From an uncultured Acinetobacter sp. (GTDB lineage: Bacteria; Cyanobacteriota; Vampirovibrionia; Gastranaerophilales; Gastranaerophilaceae): a stretch of DNA of 52,182 nucleotides. Within the stretch, counting starts at the first letter, position 1; each line of letters starts with the position of its first letter. Positions 23,478 to 32,784 of the stretch are shown in pieces. Position numbers and translations under genes: made by a program. A model generated the notes under the pieces. That model saw only the letters and a list, made by a program, of their open reading frames with translations, was not told where the DNA came from and did no database searches. The stretch is from NCBI GenBank assembly GCA_947306495.1, contig CAMZGT010000008.1:1-52182 (forward strand), in the 5' to 3' direction.

Positions 23478-25268
23478 TTATATACTGCCGAATTTTACCA
23501 GATTTTGCTTTCTCATTCTGATGTTTTCCGGAGTAATTTCTACAAGTTCGTCATCACCAATATATTCAAGGCATTCTTCCAATGAAAGTTCTTTATGTCC
23601 TTGAAGTGTTACCATAACATCGGCCGTAGAAGAACGCATGTTAGTGAGTTTTTTTGTCTTACAAATATTTACAACAATATCTTGAGCTCTGTTTCCTTCT
23701 CCGATAATCATTCCACGGTAAACTTTTGTGTGCGGAGTTACAAAAAATACTCCTCTGTCCTCAAATTGGGCCAATGCATAAGGTATAGCTTCACCTTGTT
23801 CATGGGCTAATATTGAGCCGCTTCTTTGTTTCGGAATATCGCCGGCATATGGTTTATATTCGTCAAACGTATGATACATAATACCTTCGCCCCTGGTCAT
23901 ACGTATGAATTCACTCCTAAGTCCAATTAAGCCTCTTGCTGGTATAGAAAATCTCATATCGGTTCTGCCGTTTGCACTTTGCATAGAAAGCATGGTGGCT
24001 TTTCTGCCTGATAGCCTATCAATCGCTGAACCGGCATATTCTTCAGGAACATCAACCAGTAAGTTTTCATAAGGTTCGTATTGCTCGCTGTTAATCGTCT
24101 TGAATATAACTTCAGGTTTTGATACTTGAAATTCATATCCTTCTCGGCGCATTGTTTCAATCAGAATTCCCAAATGAAGTTCACCTCTGCCTGAAACTTT
24201 AAAGCAGTCAGTAGAATCTGTATCTTCAACTCTTAAACTTACATTCTTTTCGAGTTCGTCATACAATCTTTTTCGAAGCTGCCTTGACGTAACAAATTTT
24301 CCTTCTTGTCCGGCAAACGGACTGTCATTAACTGAGAAATTCATTTGCAGAGTCGGTTCATCAACTTTTATTAACGGTAATGCTTCAATATTATTCAAAT
24401 CGCATAGTGTTTCCCCGATTTGGATATCAGAAAAGCCGGCAATGCCTATGATATCTCCGGCTTCAGCAGAATCAATTTCTACTCTGCCCAAATCTTTGAA
24501 CCCGAATAATCTTGTAATTTTGCCTTTATTAACAACACCTTCTGCGTTTATCCATGTAACTTGGTCTTGAGAATGAATAACCCCGTTAACAATTCTTCCG
24601 ACAACAATTCTTCCTACATATTCATTATAGTCAAGAGTGGTTGCTCTAAATTGGAAAGGTTTTAAAGCATCTCCTTCCGGTTCTTGAATATTATCCAAAA
24701 TGCAATCCAAAAGCGGAGTAATGTCTTTTCTTTCATCGTCAAGATTTTTAATTGCAAAACCGTTTAAACTGCTTGCATACATATAAGGAAAATCTATTAA
24801 ATCTTCTCTGTCAGTAAGTTCAGTAAACAAGTCAAATACTTTGTCTAAAGCTCCGTCAGGATCAGCAGCAGGTTTATCAATTTTGTTTATAACAACAATG
24901 ATTCTTATGCCTAGTTCAAGTGCTTTAGAGAGGACAAAACGCGTTTGAGGCATAGGACCTTCTGCTGCGTCAACTATAAGTAAAGCTCCATCAACCATAC
25001 CGAGTACCCGTTCAACTTCACCGCCAAAGTCTGCGTGCCCAGGAGTATCTACAACATTAATTTTTACACCTTTATAATTGATAGAAATATTTTTAGAAAG
25101 AATTGTAATTCCTCTTTCTCTTTCTAAATCATTACTATCTAAAACACGTTCTTGAACTTGTTGACCTTCTCTAAAAACGCCGCTTTGTTTTAGCATACAA
25201 TCTACAAGTGTTGTTTTCCCGTGGTCAACGTGTGCTATAATTGCTATATTTCTGATATTTTTAGCCAT
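23478..25268 (-). CDS. typA: Ribosome-associated GTPase TypA/BipA
   Basis: A translational GTPase of the EF-G/LepA class that binds the ribosome and helps growth at low temperature and under stress, and 50S assembly (family knowledge). The protein has 596 residues, the standard length. G1 is [10 protein letters not shown], the switch region has RERGITI, G3 is [11 protein letters not shown]4 is NKIDKPAAD, followed by the beta-barrel, EF-G-like domains with [17 protein letters not shown], and the BipA-specific C-terminal domain. AAAAGGAT lies before the ATG. It is upstream of the sensor kinase on the same strand. Confidence 0.97.
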   Translation of the reverse strand: MAKNIRNIAIIAHVDHGKTTLVDCMLKQSGVFREGQQVQERVLDSNDLERERGITILSKNISINYKGVKINVVDTPGHADFGGEVERVLGMVDGALLIVDAAEGPMPQTRFVLSKALELGIRIIVVINKIDKPAADPDGALDKVFDLFTELTDREDLIDFPYMYASSLNGFAIKNLDDERKDITPLLDCILDNIQEPEGDALKPFQFRATTLDYNEYVGRIVVGRIVNGVIHSQDQVTWINAEGVVNKGKITRLFGFKDLGRVEIDSAEAGDIIGIAGFSDIQIGETLCDLNNIEALPLIKVDEPTLQMNFSVNDSPFAGQEGKFVTSRQLRKRLYDELEKNVSLRVEDTDSTDCFKVSGRGELHLGILIETMRREGYEFQVSKPEVIFKTINSEQYEPYENLLVDVPEEYAGSAIDRLSGRKATMLSMQSANGRTDMRFSIPARGLIGLRSEFIRMTRGEGIMYHTFDEYKPYAGDIPKQRSGSILAHEQGEAIPYALAQFEDRGVFFVTPHTKVYRGMIIGEGNRAQDIVVNICKTKKLTNMRSSTADVMVTLQGHKELSLEECLEYIGDDELVEITPENIRMRKQNLVKFGSI

Positions 25269-25371
25269 ATTTATATCCTTTTAAGATTTATCTAGTGTCA
25301 AATATACACTTATATTGTAGCGGCTAAAGAGAAAAATACAAGAAAATTATTTTTTATCAGAGCTTGTATGC

Positions 25372-26307
25372 CTACTTTAAATATTTAGTCATTATTAATT
25401 TTTTAAGAGCTTTTGCGTTTACGGCATTTGGTTCAAGCTCAAGAATCTTATCCAAATTCTTTATTGCATTATTGTATTCACCCATATTTTTTTGAATAGC
25501 TGCAATTGAATAATATGCATCAATAAATTTAGGATCTAGTGCAACTGCTTTTACAAAATCATCTAAAGCTTCTTTTGGTGAATACTTAAACAAAATTTGT
25601 CCTCTGTTAAAGTATGCATCAATCATATTATTATTAAGTTCAATAGATTTCGAATAGTTTTGAAGTGCTAATTCCGTATTATTCATTGAGTGTTCCGCAA
25701 CTCCTTTGTAGAAGTACGTTATATCGGAATTCGGATTAAATTTTAAACTTTCGTCAAAATTGTGTATAGCATCTTTAAAATTACCTTCTCTAATTTCAGA
25801 TATACCAAGGCTGAGGTAGTATTTTTCGCTAAAATCTTTATCGTCTTCCATGCAAACGTTTAAAAATAATTTAGCCTTATTATCAAGTGCCATTTGAAAT
25901 TTTGGATTTAATAAAATAGCTTTGTTATAATCATCCAAGGCGCCTTTAAAATTTTCTTGCTTAAACTTTGTGTATCCTCTGTTGTTATATGCAAGAGCGC
26001 ATTTTGGATCAAGCTCTATAGCTTTATTGTAGTCGTTTATTGAGCCGTCGTAATCTTGAATTTCATTTTTAACAAGTCCTCTGTTAATATATGCATCCAT
26101 ATATTCAGGATTTTCATCTATAGCTTTAGTATATAGTTCTAATTTTTCCTGGTAGTTTTCTGTTACCAGTGCTAAATAGAAATAATACTCATACTTTTTG
26201 CCGTATTTCTTAAGGTCGGTTTCAACTATGTGTTTTGCGCTTGCCATGTCATTTGCATTAAGCGCATTTGCAATTTTCCGTAAAGTTTTTTCTCTATTGT
26301 TATCCAT
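25372..26307 (-). CDS. Tetratricopeptide-repeat protein
   Basis: The protein has 311 residues and about eight TPR units of 34 residues, for example MDAYINRGLVKNEIQDYDGS, YNNRGYTKFKQENFKGALDD and DAYYSIAAIQKNMGEYNNA. It should be a soluble scaffold for protein-protein contacts; no signal peptide or membrane segment is seen. It lies 69 bases beyond the zinc-ribbon TonB-C gene on the same strand, at the downstream end of the envelope gene block, so it may assist that assembly, or it may simply be adjacent. No partner can be named. Confidence 0.85.
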   Translation of the reverse strand: MDNNREKTLRKIANALNANDMASAKHIVETDLKKYGKKYEYYFYLALVTENYQEKLELYTKAIDENPEYMDAYINRGLVKNEIQDYDGSINDYNKAIELDPKCALAYNNRGYTKFKQENFKGALDDYNKAILLNPKFQMALDNKAKLFLNVCMEDDKDFSEKYYLSLGISEIREGNFKDAIHNFDESLKFNPNSDITYFYKGVAEHSMNNTELALQNYSKSIELNNNMIDAYFNRGQILFKYSPKEALDDFVKAVALDPKFIDAYYSIAAIQKNMGEYNNAIKNLDKILELEPNAVNAKALKKLIMTKYLK

Positions 26308-26376
26308 AGTTGAATTTTAGCACAGAAATCAAAAAGCTGCACTGCCTTTAAAGATTACATATTTTAGATAAAATAT

Positions 26377-27387
26377 TTATCTCAGCGATATTTCAAAATT
26401 CCCGTTATAAAATTTTATACACAAGCTAAAAAATTCATTATTGTATGCGCTGGGAGGAGGGTTGAAGCTCGGTGTTGACATAATTGCAGAATATACGGCA
26501 TCATTTAATGTAATATTATTTGATTGTTTTGCAAAGGAACGATTAATTAATTTTCCTGAGGCATCAATTTTAAAAGAAACAGAACACTCCCCGTCGCCTA
26601 TAACCTTTGTAAAATCAACTTTCCTGCCTATAGTATTTCTTAAAGAAGATTTATAATTTTCAAATTCTTGTTTTGCTTCTATTCGTTTTTTTGCTTCTTC
26701 CGCTGCAACAAGTGCCGGATCGCGTGTTACAGTTTGAGATGATGTTGTAGCTGTTTTATCCGTTTGTGTTGCTGTTGTTTGGCTTTTAGGATTATATGTC
26801 TTGGTATTAGCAGGTTTAGATGCAGGTTGTTTAACCGGAGTTTTTGAACTTACAGATTGTGTTTTAACTTGTACTTTTGGAGTTATAGCTTTTACTGTTA
26901 TGTTTTTTTGTTGTTTAGGTATTATATTATTTACCACTTGTTCTATAATTTTTGGTTCTTCTTTTTTTAATTCTGTTTGAACCATACCTTCAGTTGAATT
27001 ATTCCAGAACTTTTCTATTGGCGGGATGTTTTTATTTGTAACAATTTGCGGTTGTGTTTCCGTTATTAACTGTTCTTTTGGATTCCATAGAAAGAAAATA
27101 ACTATAAATGAAAAAATTATGCAAAGACAAAAAATAATACCTGAAATCGGATCCACAGATTGCACAAACTTTGATATTGCCGGATATTGTTCAGCAAAAG
27201 CTTTTGTTTGAATTTGACTTTGCGGTTCAAAATTTTTTGTTTCGGTTATTTTTATTGAATTTAATTCAACTTTTTTTTCGGGTTTTGTTTTATAAGTAGG
27301 ATTTTCTTCTGCGAATTCATCATTGCCGCATTCACAGTAATCCGGTTTAAATTTATATTCTAATCCGCATTCTTTGCACTTGTACAT
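26377..27387 (-). CDS. Zinc-ribbon / single-pass membrane protein with C-terminal TonB-like domain
   Basis: Starting at ATG 27387 (336 residues), which has GGGA seven bases upstream; an in-frame TTG at 27399 overlaps that site and is less likely. The N-terminal zinc ribbon has Cys4, Cys7, Cys18 and Cys20. A membrane segment lies at about 81-101, then a long Pro/Thr/Lys/Gln-rich stalk (about 105-245) and a TonB/TolA-type C-terminal domain (VSFKIDASGKLINRSF...SFNPPP). A cytoplasmic zinc ribbon on a TonB-type protein is unusual and would let the cytoplasm sense or recruit something to an envelope-spanning stalk. No ExbB or ExbD is adjacent. It sits 68 bases after a second TonB-C gene. Confidence 0.7.
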   Translation of the reverse strand: MYKCKECGLEYKFKPDYCECGNDEFAEENPTYKTKPEKKVELNSIKITETKNFEPQSQIQTKAFAEQYPAISKFVQSVDPISGIIFCLCIIFSFIVIFFLWNPKEQLITETQPQIVTNKNIPPIEKFWNNSTEGMVQTELKKEEPKIIEQVVNNIIPKQQKNITVKAITPKVQVKTQSVSSKTPVKQPASKPANTKTYNPKSQTTATQTDKTATTSSQTVTRDPALVAAEEAKKRIEAKQEFENYKSSLRNTIGRKVDFTKVIGDGECSVSFKIDASGKLINRSFAKQSNNITLNDAVYSAIMSTPSFNPPPSAYNNEFFSLCIKFYNGNFEISLR

Positions 27388-27455
27388 AAATATTCCCAAT
27401 AAAGTATTCGTTATGAATAATTATATTATATCACGTGCAGAAAACAATAAAGGTT

Positions 27456-28223
27456 TTATCTGCGAACAGTTTCTATATCATTATAATCTTGTGGCTTACT
27501 GTATTTAACACTTTCAGAAATTCTCCAACCGCCATTAAAATCAGTTATTACACGTGCTGTACCATTTGGGAAATTAAGAATTTCTCTTCCTTGGTAGCTT
27601 CTTATTATAGGGGCTATGTATTGTATTGCGTGTGGTGTGTATGCCGGATTTTCCGACCAAGTTTTTAAGTTTGAGATTTTACCGTATTTATCGACTGTAA
27701 AAGTAAACCTAAAAACGGTGCCTGTCGGAATATATGGTAATTTAACATCTTGCATAATCTGATTTTGCAATTTTGAACGCCATTCATTCCAAGCAATTTT
27801 TTCTTCTTGCTCAGTGAGTTTTCGTGGTTGTATAGTTTTTGTTGTTTGTTTTTGAGATTCTGCAAATTTTTTGACAGCAGGCTTCTCAACAACATAAGTG
27901 CTTGGAGTTGTTTGAACTTTTTTTTCTGTTTGTATTTGTTTTTTTGAAGTGTTTTGAACCGTTGTTTTTACAGGTTGGGAAACTTTTATTGTTTTGGGGT
28001 CCGATTTTATTTGTGTTTCAGTGGATTTAACCGTTTTAACAGGTTCAATTTTTTTCTCCATGATAGGTACGGTTTGTTTTTCAACTTCTATTTTTTTTTC
28101 CGGAACTATTTTATATTCAGAATCAAATACAACAACAGATTTATGCATATCAGGTTTTATTACACAAATAGCAGCTGTTGTGATAATCAATATTATTAGT
28201 AATATATTTAAAATTAATTTCAT
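27456..28223 (-). CDS. Single-pass membrane protein with TonB-like stalk and C-terminal domain
   Basis: The protein has 255 residues. A membrane anchor lies at about 4-23 with a very short cytoplasmic end. A Lys/Pro/Thr/Gln-rich stalk from 40 to 140 has TonB composition. A C-terminal domain (about 165-245) with FRFTFTVDKYGKISNLKTWSEN has the TonB/TolA pattern. It should reach from the inner membrane across the periplasm. The weak similarity to the neighbouring 336-residue protein suggests an old duplication in which only that copy kept a zinc ribbon. It is part of the minus-strand run 31878-26377. TolA-like rather than TonB-like use is equally possible. Confidence 0.7.
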   Translation of the reverse strand: MKLILNILLIILIITTAAICVIKPDMHKSVVVFDSEYKIVPEKKIEVEKQTVPIMEKKIEPVKTVKSTETQIKSDPKTIKVSQPVKTTVQNTSKKQIQTEKKVQTTPSTYVVEKPAVKKFAESQKQTTKTIQPRKLTEQEEKIAWNEWRSKLQNQIMQDVKLPYIPTGTVFRFTFTVDKYGKISNLKTWSENPAYTPHAIQYIAPIIRSYQGREILNFPNGTARVITDFNGGWRISESVKYSKPQDYNDIETVRR

Positions 28224-28286
28224 TTTGCCAGTTTTACCCTTCCCTATTCATATTGAGGAAGTATACGCTATATCCTTTGCTCGTTT

Positions 28287-29885
28287 TTAGCCCCTGTCTA
28301 CTTTTGAGATTAATTCTTCGCATGCAAAGGTTTCAAATTTAGTTTGACTTAGCATATAAGTTTCTGCAATAAGAATTGCTGTAGGGACAAGTGCTGCAAG
28401 TAAACTGGTAATCATGCCGCCTAAATCTCCGCCGATTTCACCCATAAAATAAGATGTATTCATAGTAAATTCAATTATAATAATTGAAATCCCGATAATG
28501 AACGAACGACGCATTTCTCTGTCCAGTCTTTTTACTCCTTCCAATCCATACATTTCAACTCCATGCTGAATATAATTGCTGAATCCGTCTTGCTTAAGGA
28601 CATTCGAAGCCTGGACCTTTCTGGAGCATAAAAATCCGTTAGCAAAATTTAAAAATGCAAATACGATTAAGAATGTAGCAAGAACTAAGAAAACAGGACT
28701 AAACCTTAAACCTGATATTCTTATCCAACCTGCAGCTTCCGGGAAGCACATTGCCAGAGTGTTTGAAACTCCGTATGCTAAAAATGGTGCAGTTAATATT
28801 CCCAAGAAAATTTCGCCGATAGTTTTTATTTGAAGTCCGAACAGTTTATCTTTGATGTTGTTAATTTTAGCTTTGCTTAATGTGTTAACAAATCTTTCAA
28901 TCCATTGTTGATATTCTTTTATTACATGTTCAAAATCTTCTCTGTATTCAACTTCATCAAGCTCTTTTCTTGTTTCTATACTTGTATTTTTAAAGTATCC
29001 GCAAGCAATCGCAAGAGTCACTGCCGTACCTACAAAGAATAAGGATATCAAAACGGCAAAAACAGGGAATGTTTTTGGTGAAATATAATATAAAACATTT
29101 ATCAAATAAACTGCAGCGTAAAATATAAGTGATAATGTAATCATAAATTTTTCAGCGATTCTTGATGTTGTGGAATCTTCTCCTATTCGATTTTGCAAAT
29201 ACAGGAATATACCTTGTTTCATGATTAATCCGATTCCGTATATTATGAAAGCATAGACAAAAATCAGCTTCATATTTGTAGGCATTTGAACAACAGTTCC
29301 CGCATCTTCAAGAGGTAATCCTGTTAAGTAATTAGATACGCCAAAAGCAGTTACAAATGAAGCAAATAACAACGCAATATGCAGAAGAATGCCTCCTTTA
29401 GAATTCATAGAAATTCTGCGTTTAATATCATTTATACGTGCTCCGATTTCTTTAATTATACCGACTCTGGCTTCTTCAATTTCCGATTTTCTTTTTTCTA
29501 CTTTTAATTTTGCGGCTGCATTTACGTCGTTGCCGTAAATAGCCTGAATATCTGCTTCCGTAATATTTTCTTCGTTAACAGTATGACTTGTTGTTGAACC
29601 GACAACTTTGATTGTAATGAATTCATCAGTCCCATCTACCATAATTTTGCATACTCTTTCAATGTCAAGCTTCGCAGGAAGTGTTTTACCTTTAAATAAG
29701 AATTTAGGATTGTTAAATTGATTTAACAAAATACACTTATTGGTTCTGACATCAAACTGGACAGTCAGTAAAAATGGAAATCCTAAATCTATAACCAAAT
29801 CTGCGTCGGCTTTTGATGAAATATTTACCAACTCTTTGTCTGCAAAGGTTTTTTCTCCTTGTTTAGTAATAATTGTAAATGCCAT
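28287..29885 (-). CDS. Multi-spanning membrane protein with FHA-like N-terminal domain
   Basis: The protein has 532 residues. The first 100 residues form a beta-rich domain with ISSKADADLVID, resembling a forkhead-associated fold, but without a clear phospho-Thr binding Arg/Ser set, so it may be degenerate. Then come about eight hydrophobic segments in two groups of four, separated by a charged helical region (EVEYREDFEHVIKEYQQWIE, about residues 320-355) that should lie in the cytoplasm. This layout is that of a membrane channel or platform rather than a transporter I can name. The stop lies 63 bases before the TonB-C gene; the start is 11 bases after the VWA gene. Confidence 0.6.
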   Translation of the reverse strand: MAFTIITKQGEKTFADKELVNISSKADADLVIDLGFPFLLTVQFDVRTNKCILLNQFNNPKFLFKGKTLPAKLDIERVCKIMVDGTDEFITIKVVGSTTSHTVNEENITEADIQAIYGNDVNAAAKLKVEKRKSEIEEARVGIIKEIGARINDIKRRISMNSKGGILLHIALLFASFVTAFGVSNYLTGLPLEDAGTVVQMPTNMKLIFVYAFIIYGIGLIMKQGIFLYLQNRIGEDSTTSRIAEKFMITLSLIFYAAVYLINVLYYISPKTFPVFAVLISLFFVGTAVTLAIACGYFKNTSIETRKELDEVEYREDFEHVIKEYQQWIERFVNTLSKAKINNIKDKLFGLQIKTIGEIFLGILTAPFLAYGVSNTLAMCFPEAAGWIRISGLRFSPVFLVLATFLIVFAFLNFANGFLCSRKVQASNVLKQDGFSNYIQHGVEMYGLEGVKRLDREMRRSFIIGISIIIIEFTMNTSYFMGEIGGDLGGMITSLLAALVPTAILIAETYMLSQTKFETFACEELISKVDRG

Positions 29886-29896
29886 ATTTTGTCCTC

Positions 29897-30565
29897 TTAT
29901 CTTCCGATTGCTTCTAAAAATCTTCTGTTAGCTTTATCTACATTCGTTTTGTTTGCAATAATTAATTTTTTCTCTCCCAAAACCGGATTTAGCTTTGTTT
30001 TGACTAAATCTAATTTTTCAGGATGAGCATAAACAAACATCATTGCAATTTCAGGAATGTATTCTTTTACACCGCGAACGTTTTCGGGTAGTGTGTTCCA
30101 ATTAATTTGTTTTTCAATGGCTCCTTCATTTTCCAAATCTCCGATTACAACAATAGCAGGAACGTAGCCTTCTTTTTTCATAGTTAAGCAGTGTTCAAAG
30201 GCTTTTTTAAGTCCTTCACCGTATGCAGTTCCGTAATCTTTAGAGTTATATTGAGTAAAAGCTTCCACTGCTTTTGTGATACCTTTTGAGTTACTTGGCG
30301 AGCCTTCATAGATCAAATATGAACTTTCAGAAACCTTAAGAATTTTGATTTCGTCCTCAGGATCTAAAATTGAGCATAAAGACTTCGTGTATCTAATTTG
30401 ATCGGGGAGATTTTTTTGGTTTGATGCAGAAGAATCTATAACGAAAATTACTGCTGCTTTGTGAAAATCATCCACTTTAATATTTTTTGCCGCAAAAAAT
30501 ATTAATTTTCCGATAATGGCAATAAATAAAATTAAAAAACCGATTGTTATTAATCTTTTGTTCAT
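29897..30565 (-). CDS. Membrane-anchored von Willebrand A-domain protein
   Basis: The protein has 222 residues. A single N-terminal anchor lies at about 5-25. The VWA domain follows with an intact MIDAS start DSSAS (44-48, DxSxS), a possible third loop in the GTAYGEGL segment, and VIVVIGDLENEG where the metal-binding Asp lies. VWA domains bind partners through a divalent metal, usually in complexes such as pili, Mg-chelatase-like ATPases or envelope machines. It is tightly packed with the preceding VirB10-like gene (15 bases) and the following multi-spanning protein (11 bases), supporting a shared complex. No MoxR ATPase is present. Confidence 0.75.
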   Translation of the reverse strand: MNKRLITIGFLILFIAIIGKLIFFAAKNIKVDDFHKAAVIFVIDSSASNQKNLPDQIRYTKSLCSILDPEDEIKILKVSESSYLIYEGSPSNSKGITKAVEAFTQYNSKDYGTAYGEGLKKAFEHCLTMKKEGYVPAIVVIGDLENEGAIEKQINWNTLPENVRGVKEYIPEIAMMFVYAHPEKLDLVKTKLNPVLGEKKLIIANKTNVDKANRRFLEAIGR

Positions 30566-30580
30566 ATTTCTCCTTTTTAG

Positions 30581-31612
30581 TTAATAATTTACTGAAATAC
30601 TCAATGGTTTAGAAAGAGTTATCTCCAGTTCTGTAAATGACGGAATTTCCGCATCAACGCCTCTTTCTGCGGTAGAATATATTGCTGATGAACCGGCTCC
30701 TACGCCTGCACCGATTGCAGCACCGCGTCCAATATTTGCGTCAGATATTGCTGCAAAAAGTATTCCTACAAGAGCTCCTGCAATTGCGCTTGCAGCAGCA
30801 TTTTTTACTGTTTCCGCAACTTTTCCTTCATTGGAAACCGTAAAATCAATTTCTTCTGCTGCAATATTATAAACTTTGTTATCAGGTGTTATAATTTGGT
30901 TGAAATTTATTACCACTCTTCCGTTTCGTGAGCCGTATGTTGCACTTCTTGCTTTCGATAAAGTTCCGTATATAATGCTGCCTTGAGGTGCAACCGTTAT
31001 CCCGTTATATACCAAATCTTGAGAAAGAACTGCAATAATTTGGTCGCCTTTAATTGCTGTTGCTGTATTTATGGCATCCTGTAGATACGCCTGAAACTTT
31101 GTTCCTGCAGCAAGTTGTGCGACATATCCTTTTAGAGAAACTGATTGATTTCGCTGCTCGTTTTGAGTTGGCGGAGTGAAAAATGACGTTGACTCTTCAA
31201 AAGAGTATCTGTCGGAAAAAGAATCTGTTTTTGTTGCAATGCTCGGAACCAGATTGTCATAGATTCCTATAATGCTTTTATTGAAAGATTGTTCACAAAC
31301 TATTCCCAATTTTTTGACTTCTTTTAGTACAGATTTATTAATTTTAGTATTATTGTCAGACTGATAGTAATAAAACATATTGTTGCCGCTTTGTTGCAGA
31401 ATTATTACCGCAGAATCAGTATTGTATTTAGAAACTCCATAATACGGATCTTTTTTTACCATATTAAAGTCGGCATTGGTGTAACTTGTTTCAACAATTG
31501 GTACTATGTCAGTTGTCTTTATACCTTTTAGGTAATACAGTTCGCTGAATGCCAAACTATAATTTGCAGAAGTATATAATATTGTTATTAATAATGCGAT
31601 TATTTTTTTCAT
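30581..31612 (-). CDS. Secreted protein with VirB10/TrbI-like C-terminal domain and glycine-zipper segment
   Basis: The protein has 343 residues with a signal peptide at 1-22. Residues about 160-265 read LAAGTKFQAYLQDAINTATA, ILSQDLVYNG, PQGSIIYGTLSKARSATYGS and RVVINFNQIITPDNKVYN, the pattern of the VirB10/TrbI/TraB outer-membrane-associated domain. A Gly/Ala-rich segment AGALVGILFAA...GRGAAIGAGVGAG at about 285-315 resembles a glycine zipper or the VirB10 antenna. No other type IV secretion gene (VirB4, VirB9, VirD4) is nearby, so this is probably a repurposed domain in an envelope complex. The ATG overlaps the stop codon of the small upstream gene (TAATG), indicating translational coupling. 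Confidence 0.65.
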   Translation of the reverse strand: MKKIIALLITILYTSANYSLAFSELYYLKGIKTTDIVPIVETSYTNADFNMVKKDPYYGVSKYNTDSAVIILQQSGNNMFYYYQSDNNTKINKSVLKEVKKLGIVCEQSFNKSIIGIYDNLVPSIATKTDSFSDRYSFEESTSFFTPPTQNEQRNQSVSLKGYVAQLAAGTKFQAYLQDAINTATAIKGDQIIAVLSQDLVYNGITVAPQGSIIYGTLSKARSATYGSRNGRVVINFNQIITPDNKVYNIAAEEIDFTVSNEGKVAETVKNAAASAIAGALVGILFAAISDANIGRGAAIGAGVGAGSSAIYSTAERGVDAEIPSFTELEITLSKPLSISVNY

Positions 31613-31878
31613 TATCTTGCCTGTTCTTTATATATGGTGTGTGTTACTTGTTTTGTGGTGGTCATAGAACCGTCTTTATTGATTTTGAACAAGTATTCAA
31701 TTGTATCTAATGAAAACGGTTTATGCATTTGTGGCTGTGTCGAACAAACCCAAACTGTTCCTGCTATAGCCAGACCTATGATAACCAAACAAGCTAATTT
31801 AAGTCCAAAACTTATGATGTTTTTTAATATAATTAAAGCAATAACTGCAACTATAATTCCGATAATTCCGATACTCAT
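31612..31878 (-). CDS. Small membrane protein, first gene of the envelope operon
   Basis: I start at ATG 31878 (88 residues) because AAGGA is eight bases upstream; an in-frame start at 31908 is less well supported. Two hydrophobic segments, at about 2-20 and 25-44, are followed by a polar 44-residue domain ending KQVTHTIYKEQAR. No family is recognised. A TATAAT-like box near 31900 on the minus strand would serve as the operon promoter. It is coupled to the VirB10-like gene through TAATG, so it likely works in the same complex. Confidence 0.6.
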   Translation of the reverse strand: MSIGIIGIIVAVIALIILKNIISFGLKLACLVIIGLAIAGTVWVCSTQPQMHKPFSLDTIEYLFKINKDGSMTTTKQVTHTIYKEQAR

Positions 31879-32013
31879 AAATCCTTCTTTCCTAAATAGA
31901 TTATACACTCATTTTAGGTAAATGAAAAAAAGATTAATAAAAATTTTTTAAAAATTTTACAATAATTAACTTTTTAATGGTGTATAATATAAAGGTATTA
32001 TTAGGAGGGAAAT

Positions 32014-32763
32014 ATGAGAAAAACTATCGCAATTTTATCTGTTTTAGGTTTGTTTGCAGGATGTGTTGCAACACAAGCAATTTCACAAGGAAACGAAAAG
32101 GAAAGAGGATATATTTCATTGAGCACATCTGCTAATACTGAAATTTCCCCTGATATAGCAGAGCTTTCTTTTGCAGTAAAAACATCTGACACGAAATCTA
32201 TGCAGAAAGCAACTCAACAAAACAAGGATATATCTGATAAAGTTTATGCAATTTTAGTTGGCATGATTGATAAATCTAAAGGTGATTATATAAAGACTTC
32301 TGATTTTCATGCAGCACCTGTTTATACATATTCCGGAAACAAAAGGAATCTTGATAAGTATGAAGTTTCAAACAGAGTAACCGTTCATACCAAGTCTATT
32401 GATAAATTAGGTTCTATGATTGATAAATCTATTGAAGTCGGAGCAACAAATGTTGATTCTTTGAATTTTTCTGTCTCAAATTACGAAACTCAATGCAACT
32501 CTTTGATAGAAACAGCTTCGAAAAAGGCAAATGCCAGAGCATTAATTGCAGCTAGAAGTATGAATGCGGTCCTTGACGGCATAAAATCTATGGACGTAAG
32601 TTGTTCAGAAAATAGCAACAACATTTACCGGCCAAGATTGATGATGGCAAAAAATATGGTCGGAGCAGTAGCGGATGGTGTGGCAGAAGAATCTTCCACT
32701 TCGATTTCAAGCGGCGTTATTAAAATTTTTGCAAACGTTAACGCAACATTCTTTGTTAAATAG
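32014..32763 (+). CDS. SIMPL-domain (DUF541) lipoprotein
   Basis: The protein has 249 residues. The signal peptide with lipobox LFAGC puts the lipidated Cys at 17, so it is an outer- or inner-membrane lipoprotein facing the periplasm. The rest is a SIMPL/DUF541 domain (YISLSTSANTEISPDIAELSFAV, YEVSNRVTVHTKSIDKLGSMI, KKANARALIAARSM), as in YggE and the BP26 antigen, which form oligomeric assemblies and are tied to oxidative stress. TATAAT at 31983-31988 and AGGAGGG precede the ATG. It is divergent from the envelope operon and convergent with the second VWA gene. Confidence 0.88.
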   Translation: MRKTIAILSVLGLFAGCVATQAISQGNEKERGYISLSTSANTEISPDIAELSFAVKTSDTKSMQKATQQNKDISDKVYAILVGMIDKSKGDYIKTSDFHAAPVYTYSGNKRNLDKYEVSNRVTVHTKSIDKLGSMIDKSIEVGATNVDSLNFSVSNYETQCNSLIETASKKANARALIAARSMNAVLDGIKSMDVSCSENSNNIYRPRLMMAKNMVGAVADGVAEESSTSISSGVIKIFANVNATFFVK

Positions 32764-32784
32764 ATTTTAATAACAAAAAACTTG

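Noticed and set aside
30581-31612. Type IV secretion or conjugation locus
   Set aside because: Only the VirB10-like domain is present; no VirB4, VirB9, VirD4, relaxase or lytic transglycosylase gene is near.
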